DNA from: Apostichopus japonicus
Taxonomy: Eukaryota > Echinodermata > Holothuroidea > Aspidochirotida > Stichopodidae
NCBI RefSeq assembly: GCF_037975245.1
Contig: NC_092561.1
Coordinates: 7,482,001 to 7,546,000 of the forward strand
Length of the DNA stretch: 64,000 nt
Reading direction: 5' to 3'
In this document: in pieces, positions 50,801 through 62,800 of the stretch
Layout of the letters: the number at the start of each line of letters is the position of its first letter
How positions within the stretch are numbered: the stretch's first letter is position 1
Program-made: the position numbers and the translations under genes
Notes under the pieces: model-generated
Database searches by the model: none
Seen by the model: only the letters and a program-made list of their open reading frames with translations
What the model was told of the DNA's origin: nothing

Positions 50801-53800
50801 AGTGATTAGTGTCTGGTATGTGAGTCATCAGTGTCTGGTACGTGAGTCATTAGTGTGTGGTATGTAAGTCATAAGTGTGTGGTACATGAGTCATTAGTGT
50901 GTGGTACGTGAGTCATTAGTGTTTGGTAAGTGAGTCATTATTGTTTGGTACGTGAGTCATTAGTGTGTGGTACGTGAGTCATTAGTTTATGGTATGTGAG
51001 TCATTAGTTTGTGGTACGTGAGTCATTACTGTGTGGTAAGTGAGTCATTAGTTTATGGTACGTGAGTCATTAGTTTATGGTACGTGAGTAATTAGTGTGT
51101 GGTATGTGAGTCATTAGTGTGTGGTATGTGAGTCATTAGTGTCTGGTACGTGAGTCATTAGTGTCTGGTACGTGAGTAATTATTGTGTGGTATGTGAGTC
51201 ATTAGTGTGTGGTACGTGAGTCATTAGTGTCTGATACGTGAGTCATTACTGTGTGGTCCGTGAGTCATTAGTGTGTTAAGTGAGTCATTAATGTGTGGTA
51301 CTGTACGTGAGTCATTAGTGTTTGGTAAGTGAGTCATTATTGTTTGGTACGTGAGTCATTAGTGTGTGGTACGTGAGTCATTAGTTTGTGGTACGTGAGT
51401 CATTACTGTGTGGTATGTGAGTCATTAGTTTATGGTACGTGAGTCATTAGTGTGTGGTACGTGAGTCATTAGTGTGTTAAGTGAGTCATTAATGTGTGGT
51501 ACTGTACGTGAGTCATTAGTGTGTGGTCAGTAAATCATAAGTCAGTGATACATAAGTCATTAGAATGTGGTATGTAAGTCATTAGTGTGTGTTGTACATA
51601 ACTTATTAGTGTGTGAAACGTAAGTCATTAGTTTGTGGTCCGTAACGCATTTGTGTCTAATACATAAGTCATTAGTGTGTGTTGTACGTAAGTCAAACTT
51701 CATTCAGTAAGTGTGTGAAACGTAAGTCATTCGTGTGTGGATTCAAATGAAATAACACCCTGGTATGTCCTATATAACATGCTACAAAGTATGTATTCAA
51801 ATTTCAGACTGTTTTTATGTTTCATTGTGATTATCTTCAGGCATAATCAGGATAACCTTAAACATTGATAAAAACATATATTGCAAAGTTTTTCCTAATC
51901 ATTGGTTTCTTGTTCCTCTGTCAGAAGCTTTCAAGTGTATACTCGCAAAGAGGGTCACATGAGAGGATTAACATTTCTACAATACAGGGGGAGAGGGGGG
52001 TAGATGGTGGGTTGTGCAAAAGGGGGCAGTTTAACAGGCCTGACAGTGAATTGAGATTAAGGTGTGTGTGCAGGTAGGCTGTATTCACTTTAAATCGATG
52101 CAAAGAGTTCAAGCTGTGTATTACATCAATTAACTTAGTTGAATAATATGGCAGTCAACTCCAAGAGAACTATACTGTGAAATGAATTTTGTCTGTCTGT
52201 TAATTAAGATTAGATTAAGAGTAAGTACTGTGTGTTACAAAGCAAAGTTCAGGGTATATGTTACTATACATAAAGCTGCGGCTAGTTTTGGTGCATTATA
52301 AATCCAGACATATTTCACAATGAATGTAAATCTTCAATTTAAATTTAAGCAATGAATGGTATAATATATGTTTGCTACCTCCCTTCTGTTTCGATTAGGT
52401 TGACAGCTTTTGTTCTTAAGTCGTTTGCAATGGCCTCAGAATTCATAGAGATTGACAGCAGAGATTTGGAAGTAACGAGGGATTGGTTGGTTAACAACGC
52501 ACTAGATGATGATACTGGATGCTTCATTCCACGAGGGAGAATCATACGCAAATCTATGCAGGTGTGTAAAACGATGCTGGTCAAGCATGATGGCCTTATA
52601 GTCATCTCATTTCGTTTTGTCAAGGTCCCTACGATCACATTATTATCTGTAGATGAGGTGCATTCTTTTCCTCAAGTATTTTTATCCCTTTTGCAAAGAA
52701 TGAGCCAATGAGACTTTTATTTGTCAACAAGTCCAAATGGATGCAAGCTTACAAGTTCACCCTATCGCCATATTGATAAACACCTCTGACAATAAGGTTC
52801 AAATATTGCTTGCATCATTTAGGACATTTCATGTCAAAGGGTCAATGTTTTGTAGATGTATTGCCATACTGACACTCAGGGATGAAATTACAAGTTTGAA
52901 CTGATTTGTTTGTTTTGCTTTTACAAAGTGAGTGTAAACAATGTTCCGAAAGGGAGCGAAGCTAATATTCGTACATATGCAGCATCTGGACCTTTTTTTT
53001 GTGCGTGTGTGGAATAGGACGTCTTTGTCAAAAACCATCTATATTAAGGAAAATTAGTGATGCGAATACGAATAATGCAGTAACAAAAAATATGAAACTG
53101 TTGGGGCAACTGCTTCATTAAGATTCATAACAGCTAGAAGTTGAAGTTGAAATTTAGCTGCGCGGGCAAATATAATTTCCCTACAAGAAGTTTAATGATG
53201 TGTTTTCTCTTAATTATGCTTCTTCTCACAGGGTGGTCACTCCAATGGTGTAACCCTAACTGCCTATACCACTATTGCACTGATTGAAGCTGGGGAACCA
53301 GCAACAGTGAGTTACATTTAAGTGCTGTACTTCACTTTGGTTGTATTTTACATAGATTTTGGTAATCAATTTTCACATGCTTCTGTTATATCCTGTAATA
53401 TATCTAGAGGGACTGGTTGAGTAGGTGTGCTTTATGCAGGCGTCACACTGTCGCGAAATTGACACCAGATGGCCACACGAATATGGAATTTTGAATTTCG
53501 CGCGAAGATGGCCCCGAACTTGGTCAACAGCCAAACAACAGCCGAAGCAAGTACGATGCCTACAGAAGGTCACACGATGGCACCCGGACCACACACGAAG
53601 GCAATACGAAGATGTACATTTTTATTAAATTGTTCACCCGCAGGAGACACGAAGGCAACACGAGGGCTACACGATGGCTACACGACGTCGTATTGAGAGT
53701 ACGATGCGTTCGAAGTAGGTCAAGAAGGCGTCACGTGACCTGATGGTATTCCAGATGGTATAAACCTTCAGCCGACCGTGGGAAATTCAATTGCTGATCG

Positions 53801-56800
53801 GAGACTATTGGGAGCAGAACACTCATTTATTTCAAATTTAATTAAAAATTACCATGCCGCCCAAGGCAGGGAAAAGCAGGGGGAAGAAACTGGCTGGTAA
53901 ATACAGAAATCAGAAGAGAAAAGCAGAGGAAAATGAGGATTTAGAGGTCCAAGAAGACAGCACTGAGTCTCCAACCAGAGAGAGAAGGGGAGAAAATCCA
54001 AGAAAGATGTCAGCTCTTTTCCAAGTAAAACTCCAGAGCGGTCCCCAGAGGGTTCAAAGTCTCCTCAGCGGTCTGAAAGGTCTCCTCAGCAGTCTGAAAG
54101 GTCTCCTCAGCAGTCCCAAGAGTCCCGGTATCATTCACCTTCTCCCCATCCTCCTCGTAACAGACAGCCCGAATCCTTGGATGATGAAGGTAAATATTTA
54201 TAACTTATTTTTGGTATACATTGGGAGCAAGGGGGGTTATTGATTTTTTTTTATATATTCCCAGACTTTGTTGTTCTGAATGTACTTAATATGTTTTCCA
54301 TTTGGTATCTTATCAGTTGAGTCAGCTTCCCCCGCCCTCCCTGCAGATAAGTCCAAGTCCAAGCCTAAAGTGGGCAAGGGCAAGGGCGAAAAAGGGAAAG
54401 GCAAGGCCCAAAATGAGAACCCACCCCCTGGTGCACCATACAGCTTCACAGAGGCGAATGAGGAGGTAATCGCTCGCTGGGTAGAGAGTAAGAAGCTACT
54501 GTATGACATGAAGGACAAACAGTACAAAGACAAGGCATTGAGGAGGCAACTATGGGAGGGAAAGGCTGCGGAGTACGGGGTGGATTGTAAGTATAAACAA
54601 AAATTACATTCGCTCACTTTGAAATATTTGAAATCCATTTAAGATACTTGACATGCATTGCTGTCACTGAACATTTCAATGATTGCACTAATCATTTGTT
54701 TTGATTTCTGTCATTGCAGATGATTCAATTCAGAAATGGTACCGCACACAGAGGACTCGATTCTCGAAGCTGCGGGAGGGCCAACCCAAGAATAAATCCC
54801 AGAAGAGGTCCGGTGATGGTTTGTCGAGTGGTGAGGAGGAAGACCCTATCCTTACTGAGGAGGCCAGTGAGAATGACAGTGACCGTGACAAGTTCATCCG
54901 CCGGGTCTTTGGGTTCCTGAAGCCACACATCAGACGACACAAAAAGGATACACCAGCTAGTGTGAGTATATCATTGGAATTAAATTCAAACTGAACTTTG
55001 TTGTAAATTTTCAATTTCCAAACTTTGTGTTTCCAAATATAACTTTCAAATGTCCTTATGTTTTTTTTTGTCTTTGCAGTTTAAGGACAAGTTGGCCCTG
55101 GCTGAGACGGGTGAGCTGGCTGGGAGTGACGACAGTACCATGGCAGACAGTCTTGCAGACGAACCCAGGGAGCCCACCAAGAAGTACACTGGTTACCCTA
55201 CACCCAGACCTCCTTCCAGGACCAGAACAGCTTCTGAGGACCGACCCGAGTCTCCTACCATGGAGATGAGAGTTAGCGGAGCATCCCGTGATCTCCAAGA
55301 TAGGTTGGTTCAGTTCATCACTCGTGAGCAGCAAGTCAACACGGCCACTCCTTTCTGCAAGTACCTGGAAACCATACTGGATCGTCTGCATGATGTCTGC
55401 CTGGAACCTGCGTATGAGGATATCACCACAGTTTTTAACCAGTAAGTTTATAAATTGCAAACATTTGAAATTCATATATTTGATGCCACACATATTATTG
55501 CATGCACATTTTGAGCTTGTATTAATCCTATACTGTTTATTTTTTTTTTCTTCCAGTTACCGGAAGGTGTCCAGACAGTTCAGGATGAGGGAAGCGGCTG
55601 GCGACCAGATCAGTCCCTTAGAAGAGGTCCCATCAGCATTCCAGTCACAGCAACCGCAGCAGCAGATGCCAGGTGCTGTGATTCCAGTCTGCACATCTGT
55701 CACCTACTCAAGAGTCGACCAACTTCAACAGGAGAGTTCCCTCCCCATCGGTACTTACTACTCCGCCAGCAGAGCTACCTCTTCACCGTCAGCAGAGTTC
55801 CAGCCCGGTCCCAGACAGTGGCCAAGGAACCCACCCACGGCATCAGTGTGGAGATCCAAGGAGCGTGGCTACGTAGAGCAGGCGAACCAGCAGTACAACT
55901 TAGAACAGCAACAGCAGCAGTACCAAACCCTCCAACCAGTTAACACTTCTACTCAGGGCTACGAACCTTCTCCTCGCCAGGCTGCATTCGTCCAACTTCC
56001 TTTTCAGCCTCCTCAGCAGAAAATCAGAGGTCCTTGGCAGGTAACACCCCAGCAGCCAGTCCAGAGTCCTCCTCCGCCTCCTCTACCAGTTCAGCAGTCC
56101 CAAAACAATGTTACCCAGGACAGCCTCCGCCAATATCTAAACCCAGACGACAGTGAAAATATCAACAAAGACATCAAACTCTCGGTTTTAGTGCCACATG
56201 ACGACACTTATGACAAAAGCCAGTAACCAGAAATTCAGAGACAGTTCCAGATAAATAATCAAAGATAGTTCCAGCAATATAATCAGAGACAGTTCCAGAA
56301 AAAATTCCCCAAAAATCACTCAGAAACTTGAGATTGTATATAATAAAAAATTGTCACTGATATTTTCAGAATTTGTTCTTTTTTTGGTCCTTTATCCTTA
56401 CTTTATTAGTTATTTTAATTTCTATGTTTAAAGTAGTATGGGACTTTAAATTCTGGAAACTTGAGGTTTTTATACCATCTAAATGTTTGGCGTTCATTTT
56501 ATTAATCAGTAAAAAAAAAAGAACAAGTGGTTTCAATCAAACTTTCAACAAAATTTATTACTCCATAAACATTGCGCTTTAAGTTACAATGCAATATGTG
56601 AATATAATCTGTTCATCGTCACAATGTTAGTGTCTCTGTATTCATTTTACTGTCACTGCTTTGTTGGAATAATTACAGGATCATCTTGTCCTGCCATGGC
56701 ACCGAACCAGCCTTTGAGGTAAAGTAGTGGCCGAGGTATCTTCTAATTTGCCTCCCCTCCTGGGTTTCAGTGTTCCTTGCCCTCTCATGGTAAACATCCA

Positions 56801-59800
56801 GGAGAACTTTGTCATTTCTCCATGCCCCTGGGATAACATTCTGGTTCTGGTCCTCCAAGTCCATCAGGTTGTTGTGGGTGGCTGGATATCTCAGTCTGAT
56901 GAGATTATGAAGGATCACACAAGTTGTGATGATTTTTCTGCATGTCTCTGGCCTCTGGTTCATGGTCCTCAGCAAAACTCGGAACTTGTGTGCCAGAATA
57001 CCAAAGGCATTCTCAACTACACGCCTGGCTCTGGAGAGCCTGTAGTTAAATATTCTCTCATTGTGCTCCATGTTTCTGATGGAAAACGGGTTCATCAGGC
57101 GCTTGTTGATACCAAAAGCATTGTCCCCTACTATGTAGTATGGGACAGGAACGTCATCACCAGGTAGAGACTTCTCTTTAGGGAGATTGAATATGTTGTT
57201 CGGACTCTCCAGGCCTTCCTTCAGTTCTGACCCATTGTATATACTGGCATCGTTGCTGGAACCATCAGAGCCGACATCAATCCAGAGAAACTTGTAGTCT
57301 GCGTCGACCAGGGCCATGAGGACAATGGAGAAGAAGCCCTTGTAGTTTCTGTACACAGAGCCAGTATTCCAAGGACAGGTGACCGCCACATGCTTGCCAT
57401 CCAGAGCACCACAGCAGTGTGGAAATTGCCATCTCTTCTCAAACTGCTCGACAAGGGCTGTCCACTCTTCAGTTTTAGTAGGACACTGGATCACCTCAGC
57501 AGCAAACTCGGCTTTGATGGCATCGCAAACTTCATTAATGACGAGGGAGATGGTATTTGGAGCAACTCTATAATTGTAGGACAGGCTTGGATAATTATCA
57601 CTGCAGGCCAGGTGTCGTAGAGTGATTGACAGTTTGAGACCAGGAGGAAGGGACTTTCTGTACCATGTGTCCTTCTTCTCTATTCTGCCTTCTACCCTTC
57701 GCAAGACCTCATCGTAGAGGCCTCTGGGAAGTCTTGTGTAGTTGTAGAAGGCCTTCTCATCTTCTGTCTTCAGCTCATTTAGTAGAGTGCTATAGTGGCC
57801 ATAGCGTTCTCTTCTTTTGTCAGATAGCCATTTCCTGACCCATATAGACCTCGGTTTCCTCCTTCGCCGCTGGTTGTTCCTGCCCTGGAAAATAAAAAGC
57901 AAAACAAGATAAGTACATTGTCGAATGCTAGAAAGACAAATAGCAAGAATGACAAAGTGAAATAAGACAATGTTTACCTGTAAAAGTTTCTCATCCTGTT
58001 CTTGGAGGTGCCTCAAAAGAAGCAATGCTGCCGCCTTCTTTTTCCTGGTTGTCTCATCACCCATTCTGCAGGAACTGAATTGTGATAGCGATTATAGCTT
58101 TGTGAGTTTACAAGCGCCTTCTGTTGAGTTGCTCAGGACTGACTGAGGAAGATGCTCTGGGGCTGGCCTTTATATGTCCACGTTAAAGTGACCCCTGGGA
58201 AACGCTTGAGGTTCTCAAATTCGGCTGTCTTCGCCGACACCGTGGTCCCATCTCGATGTCATCGTACTATAATACGATGGTTACTCGACGGCATTGCGAG
58301 GGCTTCACGTAGTCGTGTTGCCTTCCTAGGACAATCGGACAGCTTCTTGTTTCCTTCGTATCGTCTTCGTGAGGCGAAAATGCCCGATGGCAACGATGAT
58401 CACACGAAGTAAAAACGAAGATGACACGATTTGACAAGATGCCATCACGATGGCCTTACGATGGGCAAAATGGACACACGAATTCAACACGAAAATGAAC
58501 CTTCGCAAGGTCTTCGGGCAATTTTTTGGCATGCCAAAGATTTTGCCACCACTCACGAAGTTGCTGCCGGAGCCTGAAAAACTCCACCGGCGGTCATACG
58601 ATGGCTTAAGACGCCCTCACGAATGGCCCGATGTTTTTACGATCAGAGCCGAATTTGAACATTTTCTTTATCGTGTGTCCATCTGATGTCAACTTCGGGA
58701 CAGTGTGACGCCAGCATTAAGGTTTTCCTTCTGATTATATACCAATCTGTTTATTGGCTCTCTTTATGTATCATAACTCGACTATCCTGACCAATTTTGA
58801 AACCTTCATTTTTTGGCCAATTTAAGTATTTTGTAAGGCTTTATATATAGCCTTATGTTTTTTTTCAAATTTTGGGCAAGAATCCTGAATGTTTTTAATT
58901 CTATACCAAGCTTATTATGAGCTCTCAGTATAAGGAAAATCAACATTCCGAATGAAGTTTGAAAACTTTCAATGTTTAAAGCCAAAATTAATTATTTTGT
59001 AAGGTTTATACCCTTGATAATTTTTTAAAATGTTGGGCTTAAATACTGATTTGGTTTTAATTGTGCTCAAAATCATGTGTGGTTCCAGGGTGCTATTTCT
59101 AATTCTATACCAAACATTTTGTGAGCTCTTGGTAGAGAAAATCATTATTCCGAATGAAAGTTCGAAAAGCTTCATTTTTGGGCCAAGAATTGAATTCTTT
59201 ACGAGGATTCCAAATGTTTCCCAAATCCCTTTAATCCATGTATATAAAAACCATTATAACAATTTCTTAAACTTTTTAAATTGAATAATCATCTTCATTT
59301 TGATGCACTGCTACTTAATATCTCAGCATTGGACAAATGCATGATATACAATGGCTGGTTCATTGAAATATGAAAAATTTGCCTTTCAGAGTACAGTCAT
59401 GTTCCGAGCAGGTTATTGTTTATTCCGGGCTCTTGATGACGGGATAGACGATACCTACACACTTGCCCTTGTTACATATGCTCTAGCAAAGGTGAATATA
59501 AACCCCATCTACAGATCAGGCTTGACCAAGTTACAGGAAATAGCTGTCACAGGAGGTAAGATGATAAGATGGTAATTCAGGTCAACTTTTCACTCTTCAT
59601 TCGTGCTTTTCTCTCAGAAATGTTGTTTTTCTAGTAAATCTCCAAAAGTTTGACTCATGTAAAAATTTGATATTTTCATCTTTAATAACAGCAATATAAT
59701 ATGATATCAACCATTTACCAGCAGTAACATTTCTTTCCTTTTGTTTGTGATCAAATGAACTTGTGCATAGCTAGCTCTTGATAAATAATCAAATATTCAT

Positions 59801-62800
59801 TGAATACTTTGATGTGCCATATTATATTATTGTTGCCATAGAGACGATGAAGAAAGCAACCTTTTTTTTTAATTTGTGCAACCATCAGTGCAATTGTGCA
59901 GTCATCACTTTCACATTTTTATATTTTCTCCAAAAACATGTTTTCCAAATATGATATGAAAATGTTTTATGAAAATATGTTTTCACTTTTTTTTAAAATA
60001 TTTTTTCTTTTACGATCCAGATGGCACGTTACACTGGACCCGGGATGATGCCCCTCCCTGTGAGGGGGAAGCAGGCAGCTGCAAAGCTGATCCAGCAGAA
60101 ATAGAAATGACCTCATATGTATTGCTAATCTATCTGAAGGCTATCCAAGATGACCCACAGTTCCTTCTGGATGCACAACTAATTGTAGAATGGCTTAACG
60201 AGCAGCGGAACAGTCATGGAGGGTTCACTTCCACGCAGGTTAGTCTAATAGCTTTACAGTCTGTTTTTGTTTTGTTTTTATTGTTGTTATTGGTCTAATA
60301 CACTTCTAATTCATTGGTTGATCAGATAGTTCAATACAAGAATGGCTTAAAACTCGAGTTCTGTGTCGTGCAGGTGAATGACACACTGTCTTTTTGAAAG
60401 TATATTCTGTTAGACAAGTTTAAGTATCGCTCAGAACACAAATTTCCTTACATAATTAACTGATGCCAGTGGTTACATGTTCCCTCTCTGTGTTGTCCTA
60501 ATGTTTTATCGGTATAAATCAACGTTCATAAGATTTAATTTAAAGAAGAAACTTCACATGCATGAAGTAGTCCACTGCCCCGATGCTATAACCATTATAT
60601 CAGTATAGCTTTTTGTTTTGATTAGAACAAGGATTTCCTTTATTAAATGATGCCAGTCGTCACATGTTCCCTTTCTTAGTTGTCCTAATGCTTTATCGGA
60701 ATAAATCCACATTCATAAGATTTAATTTAAAGAAGAAACTTCGCATGTATGAATTATAGTGCAATGCTCTATTGCCATTATGTCACTAGTTTCATAGCAT
60801 TTTTTTTTTGGTTCCCACAGGACACAGTCATCGGGCTTGAGGCTCTGGCTTCCTACGCCGAACTTCACAGCGACGACAAATCAGTCGTTGTAGATATTTC
60901 CACGACTGAAGGCGACTTGCAGCATGAACATTGCGAGGTTACAAACGAAAATGATCTGGTCATGGAAGAATTTGACATACGACAGTGTCCTAATACATTG
61001 CGTGTATTTGGTGAAGGCGAAGGATGTGTCTTATTCCAGGTAACGCAGCTCGACATTATTATTCTATGTGTCGCAGTTTATGCCTGGAGTTTTCAAACTT
61101 CATTAAATAAGCTGAATTTAACTTATGTATATATATAGAAAACACAGAAACTTTCTTTGCAAGTTCCTGCTAAATGTGTGAGAAACACTTTATAATAATC
61201 ATTAAAAAAATTCATAATACAGCACAAATTAACAGTGAAAAATCGGACACCGCTTGATTCTAAATATAACACAATAAGAATACATGTGGGTGATGCTCTT
61301 CAGTTAAAGAGCGTAAGACTTTCCTTTAGAATTATTTTGTAGTTGTTTTCAACCCATTATAAAGTTTTGTACCACAAACTTTATTAAACCTAAAAAAGAA
61401 AATTGAAAAGTAACTTATTATATATAGTATATATGTTGTCAGAGCGTATTGCACCAACTGAGGGCTGATAGCTCAGAGCGTATTGCACCAACTGAGGGCT
61501 GATTAGCTCTGTTGTTTTAAAACTTGAGATCACTGCAGGTACTAATCCTAGGCTGTTCTTGGCCAATCTGGTTTCAGTTTCTGTCTTAATCATTTAATTA
61601 ATTAATGATTAATTATGTTTGCTGCTAAGTTGCTAACGATGTGTACGTATATGCTATGTGGCAAAAAATTGAGTGAAATTGCATTTCATTTTGAAATATG
61701 TACGTTTAATTTATTTTCATCAGGCTGTGATGCAGTATAACTTGCCAGTTTTGCGAATTGTCAGTCAGTATTTTGATGTCCAGGTTGAAGCTAGAGATCA
61801 CACTCCCCGGCAGGACTGTAGTAGAGTTCATCTGGACATAACAGTATCGTGAGTATATACAATCATTGCTCAACATTTATTTAATTTTAATGCAGTGTAG
61901 TTCCGATATAGCGTTGACTTATTGGAGGTTAGAATGTGCTAGTTGCATGTTTTGAAATGGAAAAGCCTCGATTTGCAAGCATAGCAGATTAAAAATATGA
62001 TCATTTCCGGCCATCTGTGGCATAAATTTAAAGCAAAACAGCTTTTGATGCTAAATTTAGCACACTTCCACAGACAATCCAGTGAGCAGGAAATCAAAAT
62101 AAAGCAATGGTATAGCAAACCTAGTTTTTCTCCCACAGGTTATGTTGGGGTTGTGTGCTATAATAGATTGAATTGGACCAGCAAATGTTCATCATATCTG
62201 GTGAAAATTTCGCCCTCATTTCTTGCTTATCAAAACAATGACGACTATGCCAAAAAAAAATCAGAATTTGAGCCTTGGTGCAAGGATAAGTACCTTGGTG
62301 AACTTCAATCCCTGGTGCAAGGATAATCACCTTGGTGAACTTCAATCCCTGGTGCAAGGATAATCACCTTGGTGAACTTCAATTCCTGGTGCAAGGATAA
62401 GTACCTTGGTAAACTTCAATCCCTGGTGCAAGGATTAATACCTTGGTGAACTTCAATCCCTGGTGCAAGGATAATCACCTTGGTGAACTTCAATTCCTGG
62501 TGCAAGGATTAATACCTTGGTGAACTTCAATTCCTGGTGCAAGGATTATCGCCTTGGTGAACTTCAATCCCTGGTGCAAGGATAAGTACCTTGGTGAACT
62601 TCAATCCCTGGTGCAAGGATAAGTACCTTGGTAAACTTCAATCCCTGGTGCAAGGATTAATACCTTGGTGAACTTCAATTCCTGGTGCAAGGATAATTAC
62701 CTTGGTGAACTTAAATCCCTGGTGCAAGGATAAGTACCTTGGTGCAAGGATAATTACCTTGTTGAACTTCAATCCCTGGTGCAAGGATAAGTACCTTGGT

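Larger units (their letters stand above)
53435..58716. mobile_element. Harbinger (PIF/Harbinger) DNA transposon, near-complete, 5282 bp
   Basis: 46-bp terminal inverted repeats, starting TGCAGGCGTCACACTGTC and TGCTGGCGTCACACTGTC, differ at five positions. Both flanks are TTA (53432-53434 and 58717-58719), the 3-bp duplication typical of this superfamily. Inside are two convergent genes: a Myb/SANT-like DNA-binding protein on + (53854-56226) and a DDE transposase on - (58064-56673). Subterminal regions are dense in ACGATGGC/CACGAAGGC-type motifs. It lies in intron 26 of the thioester gene. Confidence 0.96.

Noticed and set aside
49955-51740. CRISPR-like array
   Set aside because: Regular short repeats but no distinct spacers, and the sequence is a eukaryotic intron; it is a 22-bp minisatellite.
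54237-55493. Minus-strand frames of 133 and 145 codons
   Set aside because: Antisense shadows of the Myb-like gene exons.
56727-57620. Plus-strand open frames of 146, 64 and 76 codons
   Set aside because: Antisense shadows of the Harbinger transposase, which has clear DDE motifs on the minus strand.
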